NCBI RefSeq assembly: GCF_014805625.2
Contig: NW_023998426.1
Span: forward strand, 682,176-746,175
DNA length: 64,000 nucleotides
Source of the DNA: Glossina fuscipes
Lineage: Eukaryota; Arthropoda; Insecta; Diptera; Glossinidae
Direction: 5' to 3'
Within the stretch, counting starts at the first letter, position 1. Each line of letters opens with the position of its first letter. Shown here piece by piece: positions 49,108-60,861 of this stretch. A program made the translations under genes and the position numbers. Under the pieces are notes generated by a model, which worked only from the letters and a program-made list of their open reading frames with translations, was not told the DNA's origin and ran no database searches.

Positions 49108-49404
49108 TCTACATGTAGTGCCAAAACAAACCGTTAAAATTTTTTTAACGCAACGCGGACCTTTGCCCGTTATTTCAAATAAAATTGTCTTAACAAAATT
49201 ACTGCAAAACTTACTCTCAGCAATGTTCTCATCAACTGCTTTGCTTCGATGTTTCGTATTGAACAGAGGCCAGAATGTTTAACATCATTCTCTCTTACTC
49301 TTGATCAATTTCTCGAAAATTTCTTAATTAATAATCGTCTCGTATAACAGCTATTATGTATCAAATATTATGTTGCTCTAGATAATTATTGCGATCAAAT
49401 AGAG

Positions 49405-51896
49405 GACGAAGAAAGAAGAGAAGAATAGTTTAATAAAAAAAAAAATTCTCTTTCATGTTAAAATTAAACACATAACTAACTATTGAGTGGCAAAAAACAA
49501 GTTCTGACATCAAATTTTTATTTACGTTACACGATGTTGTTATACGATAACTCTCAGCAGACATATCAATTTACCTCCTGACAGTGAAACAAAAATAGCT
49601 TAAGTAGTAGTCTTAACCTCTTCTTGCTAGTCTTTAGCTTACATTTTCTACGTAACTGCTCTTGTTTTATTATAAAATTTTAATTTTCTACTTCGTAAGC
49701 TATTTGTTATTAAAAATTTCGTATAAATAAAAGATTTTGTCCCAAGAACAAAGTCAGAGAATGCTTTGTATTCAAAGCGTGAATTTTTCTCATTCCTTCA
49801 AGGGATTGAAGTAAGTCCGTCACTGTAACTCTTCACTAAGCGTACAGGACCGATAAACTTAAAATATTCAGGACCTTTTTTTTATACCCTACATAAATTA
49901 TAGTAGAGAGTATGGTAAGTTTCGTGTGCGTGTATTATACGTAATACTCAGAATTTTATCCAGCTTCTATATCGATTGGTTTAGAATCATCTTAAGCATC
50001 AATTTATGCTTGTTCGTGCGTCTATCTGTCTGCCATCACACATATCATAGGTTCTTTTGTACAGTAATGTAATTTGGCTCAACGACGCATACTACTGCAA
50101 ATTGATTGCATCGAATCATCATTTTTACAATCACGTCACCCCATTTGAAGCCCCATTTGCAAACACTTTTCCTACGAAAAAAAATTTCATTAATTATCAG
50201 AATTTTGTCAGAGAATTTTGACATTAAAAACAAAATGTGAGAAATTTTTATTAGGTCCTTTTAATCTACATCCTATTCATAACCATTCCTACGAAGAGTA
50301 ACGCTTTCTATGGCAAAGAATTCTGCTTTTTAATATTTTAATGATGAAAATCGGTCGATAATAGCAATTTGTTACAAAATTGAAACCACGTTCAACTATT
50401 TATTGCATTTGATCCCTTATAAGGATTCTCATAAAAAGCAAGTCCTTAAACGATACAAAATCTAATTTTTTGGCACGTTATAGCGAAAAGAGAGCAAGCA
50501 TAATGAGCTCTATAATCAGAAAGTTGATTTTCTTACATTTGAATCATAGAAGCTGATGTCCAACTCCCATAGCAAGCCTCTAAGCAAAAGTATGCTTTGG
50601 CATGAACAAAACTTATAATTTTTTGGTACTTCATTCCGGAAAAAAATAAAGAATTGCATTGACTGAAATGGTGTAAGATGTTAAGGGTATAAAGGGTTAA
50701 GGGATTTTCTTTATATAATTTGTTTTAAATTAATCTTTGTTGTAACTTCTTACGAGATTGGCTCGATAATCAAATGGGAAGATGTGGCACTCTTCCCAAT
50801 GCAATATTGTTGAAGAAATTCTATATTACTTATATTAGAGGCAGAGTGATAAAAGCAAAACAAACGACATGTAATGACATAATAATCCTAAGAGAACTGT
50901 ACCGAATTTTGTTTCTATTTACAAAAAACATTTAAACAACATTTTCGCAAATCCCAACTTAGTTTATTAGTGTATCTTGCTTTCTCTTTATTTACTTTTA
51001 TACCCATCGCCGAACAATGTGGAGGTATAATCATTTTGTCAGAACGTTTGCAACGCTCAGAAATAGAAAGGTTTCAGGAACCTTACAAAGTATATATATA
51101 TGTATATTCTTGATCAGTATCGAATCCTGAATCGAATTAAGACTATCTGTCCGTCTGTCCGTTTGAGTAACGTCTGCCTGTGCATTTGTCCGCCTGTGTA
51201 ATGTCAGGACAATGTTGACAACATTTTATTAGAACTTGGAAATTGTTGTACGTAAGTTGGGATTGGTTGGTGTAGTACACGGGTACGGCACCACATAAAC
51301 TGAGAACACTTTCCTTTTTCAAAAGAAATAACAAATCTGCTTTTTTTTGACTCACTACCTACAAAGGCTAGCAAAAATTTGCACGTGTATTCCGTGGGCG
51401 ATGCTGTAAGATCTGTGCAAAAACTGATCACTCCTGCCTACGGTTACAGTGTATCAAAATTTATTTATTTATTTTTTTTAATATCTTTATAACGCCTAGA
51501 AAGAAGTTTCACAAATCCCATAAAGTATATAAATTCTTGACCAATCTAAAATTCATAATGCGCCTGGGCATGTCCGCCTCTTTCTGCATCCATCTGTCCC
51601 TCTGCCCGAATGCTAAACTTTTTAAAGGGCACGCCTACAACGCCTACGCGCCTACGGAAGTGAAAGTGTGGACACCTCTGCCATATATATTTTTTGCTCG
51701 TTACTCATGAAGTACAACAAATAAATTTTGTAAATTCTGCTAAAATTATTTAGAAAAAATAGAAAAATTCAACAATGGCCATCCAACGTTATAGAGTATG
51801 AAAGTTTTAGTTCTTTTCCTTTTTTATAATCTTTTTTTAGGATAACAGTGATGGGTATAAACGATACCTTCACTACCGAATATAATTTTCTTACCT
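49405..51896 (-). repeat. Right arm of a large inverted repeat, about 2.5 kb
   Basis: Reverse complement of 29799-32200. It carries the same ordered landmarks, including the frame at 50045-50233 that differs from its partner at three of 62 residues, the stretch 'tgggaagatgtggcactctt' near 50777, and the INE-like unit from 50995. It holds about 80 extra bp near 50415-50495 and some further small differences. The arm ends with 'cgaatataattttcttacc' at 51896, the complement of the start of the left arm. Confidence 0.85.
50995..51896 (+). repeat. INE-1/DINE-like repeat inside the right arm
   Basis: From the plus strand: 'tatacccatcgccgaacaat', 'gtttgcaacgctcag', 'aaagtatatatatatg', 'ttcttgatcagtatcg', 'ctgtccgtctgtccgtttg', then a second half with 'ataaagtatataaattcttg', 'gggcacgcctacaacgcc' and the end 'gataacagtgatgggtat'. 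It is the inverted partner of 29799-30715. Confidence 0.75.
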
Positions 51897-53200
51897 ATTT
51901 TTTTTTTTTTTTTTTTTGCTTTTTTTATTTTCATTTGCTGTGTGTGGCACTCTCCCGTCTCCCTACTCCCCGCCATCCTTAAAGAAAAAAAAAAATTTAA
52001 TATAAATTTTTTTCATATATAATTCCAAAAACTAATGCACGATGATGGCACACATTTCAGTGTTTCATTAAAAACGCACGACCAACAATTATGTATGTTT
52101 TAACGAAATCTCTTTACCATGTTTATACATATGTATATCATGTGTATAGCATGATGATGCATAGCTACGCAATCCTTATGCATACATATGTATGCTTTTA
52201 AGTACACACATGTGTATATAATTAAGCATTTCGAGAGAAAATGAAATTTTCATTAAAAGCTCCATGTTTGCAGCACTTGAAGACTAAATGTAGATTTTCG
52301 CCAAAAGTATTCGTTCTCTTAAAAGCGAGGAGAGTAGATTCATCCCTTGCGCTATGAATATGTTGAAGAAAATATATGTACAAGTTTTTATGTACAAGTT
52401 CTCTTCTTGCAATTGCAATTATTATTATCATTTCGTCTTCTTGTTCTTCTTCTTCTTCTGGTTCTTTTTCTTCTACATAAAACGCACACACATCAGCATA
52501 GTCATTATCATCGTTAGCAGGAACAAATCCTAACAGTAGTAAATGTTGTTATAACTTGTACCTGGTCTCGAGGGGAGACATGAAAATAGAAGTGAAAATG
52601 ACTTTTTAAAATACTAGCTACGGATAGAGAAAGAGAAGAAAATAACTTAAAATAAATTAAAAACTAAATTAAAACAATTACTTTAATATGATATTTTATG
52701 ATTAAATGTAAACCGACAGACAACACGTTTCACTATTACAGCGAAACGAAAGACCAAAAAGAGATAGATGTAACAAATACATAGAGTAAATTGCTTCATC
52801 ATATCATATACTCTTGTGCCTGATGGATAACATTTTTATGATATTAAAAAAAAAAAAAAAAAAATCAGGTTGAGTGTTAACTACTACTACTTACTAACTA
52901 CAAAATTGTTGGAAATGTGGCAAACTGCAAACTTCAAACTGCATAGCCAAATAGTATTTGCTGAAAAGTATAAAATAATTAAAATTTAAAAATTTCTTAA
53001 AACGGAAGGATATAAAAGAAAGAATTATTTTTTTACAACTTAAATTTTCGATGATGAGAGCGAGAAATGTTGAGATGTGACATTGACGACCATACGCAAG
53101 TTTTCATAATTTTTTTTTTTTTTTTTTTGGATTTATTTATTATTGATTACATCATACCCATCAGTTTTGCTGACATTTTTCTATTGTACTCGCACTATCT
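51897..53200. other. Low-complexity, A+T-rich block, no gene seen
   Basis: T runs at about 51898-51917 and 53110-53128, an A run at 52845-52863, TA/TG-type strings near 52110-52220, and a glutamate-coding 'cttctt' tract near 52435-52475 on the minus strand that opens a fortuitous frame. Confidence 0.5.
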
Positions 53201-54399
53201 AAATCACTTTCCGAATCGAAAATCTCACGAGATATTTTGATGAATAATTCCCAGAAGTGAATATCGGTTGGATTGAATAATTTTTATAGTTCATACAAGG
53301 TCCTGCTGTGAATGACTCATTAAGTGAAAAAACTTCTAACTTTTTCATATTTTCCAACAAAAATCGCTGAAAAATATTACTCTTCTAAGTGAATGCGAAA
53401 AATTTAGTTGCGATAGTTTGGAATAATTTTTGGATCAAATTGAATTATTTTTCAGAATCCTTTCATATAAGCGTATCTTTTCATAATAAAAAAATCTAAT
53501 TTTTGGCATTTCACGTCATGATGAACTATACTAAATTTAGACGATATCGGCTTATGATTTTAAGTCCGTTCCGTAAAAAATATTTTTTTAAAAGAACATT
53601 TTTGCGCTGCTCATGTTCTCAGTTTGTCATAATATTTTTGGAAATTTTAACTTTTGCCTTGTAATACGCGAAGGAGGTCGTGTTCGACTATAATCCCGCA
53701 TGTCTTCGTCATTCTATTCGGTACAGTAGTAGATGCGTTTTTAAAAAAATTTAGTTACTGGACCATAGAAGTCTGAGAGACTTAAAGTGCTTTACCAACC
53801 ACTGGCACATATGCCGTTGCTCCAGTTCCAAGGAGATTTGCGAATGCAATTTATGTACAAAAACTATTTCGTTATATATATATACTTGTCATCATCGGGT
53901 AACAAACCCGGTTCGAGAGCAAAAATGTGCAAAAAGCATATACGAAAATTTGAAGGGTATCTGTCAAAAATTCATATGTTAGTTGGCAAAGTCGATCGAC
54001 ACTGAAAGCAAATAAAAAATTCATCCATTGTCGACATTCGTTTTTCTTTTAAAGCTTTCCGCTATCATTCTCCTGCCGGATAATTTCATTCCCTTAATTC
54101 CCTTAATAAATCGAGAAAGCGATCAATGATCTTGAGGCTATCAAGTAATTGGAAGTATATTGATTAGTTACAAAGGAGTAGTGCCAGCTCTTAAAATGTA
54201 TGCACATTACTTGAAGTGAATACGCGGTATATATATATATATATATGTAATGTAAAAGTTCACTTTGCGAATATTAAATCGAAATGACCGCTTACGAAGA
54301 GTATACATGTACAGACTCAGCTATGAAAGATATAAAAATAAAAGTAAGAACGATTTCAAAGACGCCCCACTTTAATTTTTATCTTTTGACGAAACAATA
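53201..54399. other. Non-coding DNA, no gene seen
   Basis: Includes a TA microsatellite (54228-54246). No recognisable domain or element end. A 72-codon frame at 53787-54005 has no supporting feature. Confidence 0.4.
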
Positions 54400-54800
54400 G
54401 CCTGAAGCATTGTAGAAAACTTTCCATTTAATATGGAAAGCTAATGGTTTGCTGCTGTGACTATTGAATATAGTGAAAATGTTTTGTCAAAGAACAACAT
54501 CTCTTTACAAAGCTAAGCTGAAAAACAATTTGAAACCTAAATGCGGTTATCAATACTATCTACGCTGCACCTTGGGCACCCAGGAAAGACTTCAATACGA
54601 TAGCTAACATTGGTCATGACGACGGAGTGCGATACTTAACTTTTAGAGGCAGATATACTTTTTTTACATTTTTCGGAGCGTAACACAAACTTTAGCCGAG
54701 ACACTGTCAATGTGATTGTCAAAGTTGGGTATGCGATCAAGGGTTATCTCAAGACATTGCATTCAATCTATGAGATTAAAGGAATACAAACTTAATACAA
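54400..54800 (-). mobile_element. LINE fragment, C-terminal to reverse transcriptase
   Basis: On the minus strand one frame reads LDRIPNFDNHIDSVSAKV (about 54700-54760) and then a TLRK block, matching the D-x-H-I-x-x-x-x-x-K-V segment that follows the reverse transcriptase core in many insect LINEs. After a stop, another frame gives MTNVSYRIEVFPGCPRC (about 54575-54625), corresponding to the 'LLMSQISYGIEVFSG' block that comes next, and then SIDNRI. Several stops and frameshifts follow. The upstream catalytic region is missing. It is a different type from the fragments at 17600 and 39120, judged by these blocks. Pseudogene. Confidence 0.7.
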
Positions 54801-54984
54801 CATCTATTGTCATTCGTATAGAGTATAGTGCGTGTAAACCATTCAGAAGTACGTTCCTAAGAAGGAACAAATAAAAAGCAGTACTACAACATTGAAAATG
54901 TATTCATCGGCTTGCAGTGCATAATGATATGAACCTCGTTCCGTTCCATTTAGCTAACCAATGCGCCTTCTCGTGTTTGATCCA

Positions 54985-55120
54985 AGGATGAACTTTATTG
55001 AAATTTGCTGGGGTCAGATCACTTTTTCGACCATTTCCCCTACACGGGCTTATTTTGAAAAGTCCTTTTATGAATAACTCTAGGTGTAGGGTATTTAATA
55101 CTGGGTAGGGTTTTTCCTTA
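54985..55120 (+). repeat. Partial INE-1/DINE-like repeat
   Basis: It keeps 'cagatcactttttcgaccat', 'ttcccctaca', 'ttattttgaaaagtcc', 'atgaataactctaggtg' and 'tagggtatttaatactgg', the tail half of the copy at 22575. Confidence 0.65.
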
Positions 55121-56344
55121 CTTTTTCGTTAAATATTTTTCAATAAATTGGTTTTTTTTCTCATCAAATCCAAGCAAGATATTCATAAAAATAAGATAAC
55201 TTTCGTAAGCTTAATCTATCCTGTAGGTAATCGCCTCGTCACCTCGAAATTTTTAGCTGAGCTTACTTTGTTGATAATAACTGAATGAAGATATTATGTT
55301 TACTCTAGAGGGCTGCGCATTTCATGGTTTACGGTTGATTAAGATGTCATAATGTAATATGAGCTACCGTAGCGTATGGAGCAATATGAGATTGCTTGTC
55401 AAGTCACATGCAATCATGAGATGACACGGTTGACATATGAGCAATATGAAGCCCACGAATTCCAAAGTTCATTTTTATTATTTACAACATTTATACATAC
55501 GTACAAACTCCCATAAAATCACCGACACATTAACAATAGTGTCACATCCTTACCCTGAATAGGTGTTGATATACGTAAATGAATAAGCCTAAGAGAGTCG
55601 TAAAGCGTAATAATATCGCCTATATGCACTGGTGATTGTGTGAAAAGCAAGGTACACACGTTCAAAATACAATACACAACAACTGCAATATAAACGAAAA
55701 AAAGTAAATAAATAAATATGAATGTTTTATGGCATGCGAATAAAAACTCACTTTAATGTATGCCATTCAACCCTACTTTACTTATATGTTGTGCAAATAT
55801 AGCATGCAATATTAATTATTATCCCAGCTTTTCATTCATATCACACAAAATGTGTATATAAATAAAAAGTTTCAGAAAAATCTTTTAAACTTAAATCTAT
55901 TCACGTATTAATGCAATTTTCTTCTATTTTCCCACTGATTTCTTTTTACTTTTCTAATTCAAAAGATGCTTTTCAAAACTCATACATACATATATGTGTA
56001 TATATTATTATATATCGGATGTTGCAACAGCTGAAAGCAATATCCCCATTGTATAGTGTTTTAGCTTCTTCCCTGCATAGATGCTTGCATGTAGTTTGTT
56101 TGTTCTTTTTGCATGGGGTCAACAACTAGCTAAGCAATCTTATCATTACGTTGAGCTGAAAACTATTTTATAATAAAATAGTTTTTTGTTAAACGAGAAA
56201 AACTTTTTAGACGCAACATATGCAAGTTCGAGTGAAATATGGATTAGAAAGTCAATGCTTTTGTTTTTATACTATCTGCCAATATTAAATTTCAGCGCGC
56301 ACGAACGGTTTAAAATCGCTTCACTTTTCATTTTAACAATCTAT
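55121..56344. other. A+T-rich non-coding DNA
   Basis: No gene or element motif. A 27-bp near-perfect palindrome lies at 56159-56185. The stretch at 55440-56150 has the same simple-sequence texture as the block at 8901-10930. Confidence 0.5.
56159..56185. repeat. 27-bp palindrome
   Basis: The 13-base arm 'aaaactattttat' is followed by one base and its exact reverse complement. It consists almost only of A and T and may have arisen by chance or by replication slippage. Confidence 0.85.
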
Positions 56345-56530
56345 TGAGAATCATTGATTTAATTGTGTCTGTCCGTCCGTCCGTCCGTCCGTCCGTCCGC
56401 CATATATGTGCCTCCGTCAAATCCATAATTATCGATGAAGTTTCGACTTAAGGACGCTTCTTCTCGAAAATGAATTAGAGCAAACCATTTCTACGATCAC
56501 TTCTCACACAGCGCTTTATTTTTAAAAAAT
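56345..56530 (+). repeat. Partial INE-1/DINE-like repeat with (GTCC)n expansion
   Basis: The 'gtctgtccgtccg' block of the family has expanded here into about seven GTCC units (56371-56399). It is followed by 'gaccatt'-like remnants ('gagcaaaccatttctacgat', 'cacttctcacacagcg') seen in other copies. The head is not clear. Confidence 0.6.
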
Positions 56531-57954
56531 AAAATATCTGTTGTTTTCAATATCTCTTGCAAAAAAAAAATTCGGTGAAAACTAAATATTGTTAAGATAT
56601 GGGAAATTTGGATAGGATGGAAGTATTCTGGACTCTTATAAAAAGAGTCCAGAGATAATAACGAAATAATTTCGGTATTTTCTGATGAAAATAATAACAA
56701 AATAGTTACTTGACAGAATAATTTATTGTGGTACATGCAAGTATATTCATGAGACGTAAGTCTTTATATGGCAATAAAGTCTACTCGCACATGGTGGAAA
56801 ATAATAAATTTTTGATCTCGTCGATTGACATCTTCAATCTGTTTCCATAGAGATTTTTCCAAAAACGTCTTAAATGTAAGTTTTATAACAATAAAAATTT
56901 TGAAAATATAATAATATGTAGGCTCTATTTGATCCAGCGAGCTCCCAGCGATGGGCACCCACCATCGAGAATAATAGAGGTCCACCTCAAAGCTTAATAC
57001 CGCGCCGTGAGTTATTTGAGGTAGTAATAGTGTGGGCTGATTCTTTTCATTGCTGCGTCGATGCTACTGCTTCTACTTATAAAATCCACGAGGGGATGTC
57101 GCATAACGCCGAGAAGCGAAAAGCACTGTAGTCATAACTAGGAGGACTACGTGATAAGTCGCCAGGAATGGAAAGTTGTCGTAGGAAAGACGTGATTTTT
57201 AACTGTTGCTTACAGCCTTTCGGAAAGTATTCCTCGTGCTACCCCAAACTGCAGAAGCAATAATAAATAAGCTGTTACCTACGGCCCACCTTGTCTTGCT
57301 TTGTAGTCCCGCTTTAGTGTAGGCTTTCTAACCGATACACGATCGTCTTGCAAATTGAGGGATTGGGTGGCTCAGGCTATCGCTTGCATATAACCCATAA
57401 ACCAACGAGTTTCCTCTAATTAAGCCCCTTCAGCAAGTGCAAACGTTAAACTCCAAAAGTTATCCGTGATCCTTTAACTACAAGTTCAATGCGAGTTACA
57501 TTTCTTCCTAAGCCTTTTTTCCTAAAACTTTTCAAGTATCCGTGTAAACCGCGTTTACCGTGTAGGATTTATCTAAAATTGGAGATCAAGTAAAAGTGGA
57601 GCTAGTCAATAAAATTAGTGCGCTCCTATAAAACGTGGCATCACTCCCTGAATCTTAGAACACGTTTTTAAGTCAATGCCAAAAAATGTATTTCTTCCTT
57701 CAACTTGGACTCTTCTGTCGAATGTTTTCATCCAAATAGTCCTCAGAATTTGTGTGAAATTTCCTTATCATTTCTATGTCAGTTTCAAATATGCAAAATA
57801 TGTATCTTTCGGTTATGAATGCAAAAACCTTTCTAAGGTAAAGTGAAAATTGGCACAAGTTTTTATCACGACCTAGGAGCGATTCTATGCCCCTATCTTT
57901 TGCTTCACAAGAGTATTTTCATATCAAAGGTTGAAGTTGTTCAAACCTTGCGAA

Positions 57955-57979
57955 AACAACAACAACAACAACAACAACA
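57955..57979 (+). repeat. (CAA)n microsatellite
   Basis: About eight uninterrupted AAC/CAA triplets, read directly. Confidence 0.95.
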
Positions 57980-58378
57980 TAAAAGAACAAAGAAAATGGA
58001 GCAAAATAACAGCATAGACTGAAACAAACATGTTAACACACCTGCTTATTTACTTACTTATGGATAAACAAAAATATCTTCACAAGTTTGATTATAATGT
58101 TGGGGATTTCTGTGCGAACACAGGAATTGAAATGAAGACATCTTTTAAATAACTTGATATATAGAGAAAAACAAAGCTCATCTTCCCTCTAAACTATGTA
58201 AGAAACGTATGGAAGGCTAGGCAATCGGCCAAGCATAAAAAAAGAGGATTTCTTGCATAGTTCTAGGCAAACATTTTAAGGCATTAAACATGCCATTCCT
58301 AGTTGTATAGATATGTATGTAACAGGTATTTCATTTTAGCTTAAAGCAAATATTTACAATATTTTCAAAAAGATGAAA

Positions 58379-58408
58379 ATGCATATATATATATATATAT
58401 ATATGCAT
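58379..58408. repeat. 30-bp perfect palindrome around (TA)n
   Basis: The TA run is capped at both ends by 'atgcat', so the whole segment equals its own reverse complement. A further TA run follows at about 58573-58598. Confidence 0.9.
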
Positions 58409-58733
58409 GTTTGTATATATGCATGTTTTTTTCTCAGCGTGAGAATAGAATAAAATAAAAATATTTTTTTTTATTTCCCATTTTTTTTATTTTTTTTTAT
58501 TTCTATTTTCAGTTTTATTTGACTTGCTGTTGTTGTTGTTTCTGTTGTTATCTTCTTTTCTTCTATAGCATAAAATATATATACATATATATATATATTT
58601 TTTTTTTCTTTTTTTTTTTTCAAAAACACAAGCTGCTAATGTCGTTAAATGTGTATCTTGGTATTGTTAGTTTAAATGCAAACATACGTACAAAGGAATC
58701 TACTGACGTGTACGACCGATAAACGTAGATACA

Positions 58734-58738
<5 letters not shown>

Positions 58739-58773
<35 letters not shown>
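58739..58773. repeat. (AG)n microsatellite
   Basis: About 17 AG units in an uninterrupted run. A CT run of similar length lies 390 bp downstream (59164-59187), so the two can pair. Confidence 0.95.
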
Positions 58774-58778
<5 letters not shown>

Positions 58779-59163
58779 TGGCAGAAACCGAGATAGCAAA
58801 GCAAGATGACAAGTGTTTATGACTAAAGAATTAAATGCTGGCTGAGCTGCTTGTGATGACGATGATGATGGTGGGGGGACTGATAAGGATTGGGGAAGAA
58901 AAGCAAAAAAGAAAGAAAATATACGAACAAATAAGGATAAACTAGAGGATAAGTGATTTTCTTTTTTTTTTTTTTCTCTATTTTCTTTATCTGCTTCTTA
59001 TTGTTTTAGTTTAGTAGTTATGTAGGACACTTTGAGTATTATCGCTAAAGCAATAATAGAAAGACGACAATAGCAACAATAACGACAACGAAATCGTCCA
59101 GAAAAGATAATAATATCGCTAAGAACTAACCGTCATCTTTCAAAATGCTTTTGAACGCACATT

Positions 59164-59187
59164 CTCTCTCTCTCTCTCTCTCTCTCT
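59164..59187. repeat. (CT)n microsatellite
   Basis: About 12 CT units, the reverse complement of the AG run at 58739-58773. Confidence 0.95.
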
Positions 59188-60000
59188 TTACATTAGACAT
59201 ATAATATAATAAGTATTTGCTTTAGTGAAATATTTTAACCGAAAATAAATCAGAAAACGAAAAATTGTTTTTTCCTTTTCATATTCAAAAAAAAAAAAAA
59301 AAAGTTCCATTCCAAAGTTTCGAATCCACTTTGCTTGGGCTGCCTGCTTGCCTTGCTTACAATCTTACATCCTTACATTATGAGGGTAACTCATTAAATT
59401 CAAGACTACTTTATATTACATAAATTATATTTGAATTGCATGAGGAACGGAAGTTTTTTCACATTATGTCAAATATTTCCGTTTGCCTGCTGACTGGCAA
59501 ACTTACTTAACAATATTAAAGAATAATAATATGCTGAAATGGGGAAATTTTTATGCCCTCCTCACACATAATAACAATCGTACGTTATCAATCTATTAAA
59601 TTTATCGTTCGTTTCGCAACTGTAAGCAAATTCATATCGAGACTGCTCGTAAAGAATAGACATAAAATTTTTATATTCACTTATTTTTTGCTACTTTACT
59701 TTATGCCCTCAAAATCTCAGGTTAATCTGAAATGAAATAATTCTTCAATTATTCGAAACATTTTGACTTTAGTTAGGGTGAGTGCATTCAAGATTCGTTT
59801 TCACATTCTTTTGTTTCATTTTGCTGCATTTGTTGTTTGAGCATCTTATAGAAATTGCATTTCGAAAGTGCCTTCATTAACTTTATCGCAATGTCTATCC
59901 ATTTGTCTATTTGCCATTCTATCTGCTATTATCGTAAAGGAGAAAAAGAGAAAAAAAGAGAAAATCAATTTCAAACATTTATTTCTCTAACAGAGAATAA

Positions 60001-60001
<1 letters not shown>

Positions 60002-60037
<36 letters not shown>
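60002..60037. repeat. A36 homopolymer
   Basis: The longest homopolymer in the window. No LINE or SINE body is recognisable upstream of it, so it is not supported as a retroposon tail. Its true length may differ, since such runs assemble poorly. Confidence 0.95.
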
Positions 60038-60039
<2 letters not shown>

Positions 60040-60861
60040 CATTCATTGATTCAAACATTTCCAAGTGATTGCATTATGATAGAATTCTTGTTGACATTTC
60101 CTTTGTAAGAATTTATTTTGCATATACCATGGAATTGATTTGTAAATTGTTTTAGAAATTGCTCTATAAAAAACATTCTTTCATATCTCTTCATTAGTTC
60201 TATATTCGATTTGTTCACGTTTACGATTAGATCATTAGAAATGTTTGTTCGAACGCATGTTAAACAAAGGTAAACAAAGTTCTTCTATAATCTAAGTTAT
60301 GCCCTCCTGCTGCTATTACTAGAAATATTTGTTCAGCTTTTCATTAGGCTTGTACACAACTCACTTCACTGAGTTAATATTACTAATTGAATTATACTCG
60401 GCGAATAGAAGGGAAAGTCTAACGCCGACACCGCTTATATCAAGTGAAGTGAAGCGTAGGATGACCACTCTTCGCGTTTAAAGTTTGCAGCAAATGTTTT
60501 TTATTCATTTTTTTGCTCATTTTCAAAAGTTGAAAAGTTTGACGTCCCTTTCCTAGCACGTCAAACAAGTAACGATTCGTCCTTTAAACTGATGAAGCAA
60601 TTTTTTAGCCTAGAAGGTGTTCTCAACGAATCTGGTATTCATCGAAAAACTTTCTCAAGTAGTGCCAATGGAAAATGCACACTACGCTTTCGACGTAAGT
60701 TATTGACTTTTCCAACGGAAACCAAAAGTCGAGAATCAGGTAATCGACCTTATGAGCGCTTGTTCACAATTAAGTAAGTGTTGCCCGATCTGTAGGCATA
60801 AACGCCGTCTAGTGGTAGAAAACCACGGCGACCTTTTATCACGCTCATTATACATATACGT

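Larger units (their letters stand above)
56531..60855. other. Non-coding DNA, low-complexity in the middle, no gene supported
   Basis: 56531-57950 is of normal complexity and unrecognised, with a slightly G+C-richer part at about 57000-57450. From 57950 to 59330 it is a chain of microsatellites: CAA, TA, T, AG, GAT and CT. After 59400 it is plain A+T-rich DNA, ending in a 36-base A run at 60002-60037 and a weak exon-like frame near 60600-60690. Confidence 0.5.

Noticed and set aside
52222..52491. Minus-strand frame with a Glu-rich tract
   Set aside because: The Glu tract comes from the 'cttctt' repeat near 52440; the rest is unrecognised.
59855..60049. LINE or SINE tail ending in the 36-base A run at 60002
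   Set aside because: No retroposon body or target duplication could be found next to the run.
60592..60777. Possible small exon: open frame with 'ttttttag' upstream and a good donor-like 'gacgtaagtt' at about 60690
   Set aside because: The encoded peptide resembles nothing, the acceptor side is ordinary T-rich DNA, and one donor-like string is expected by chance.
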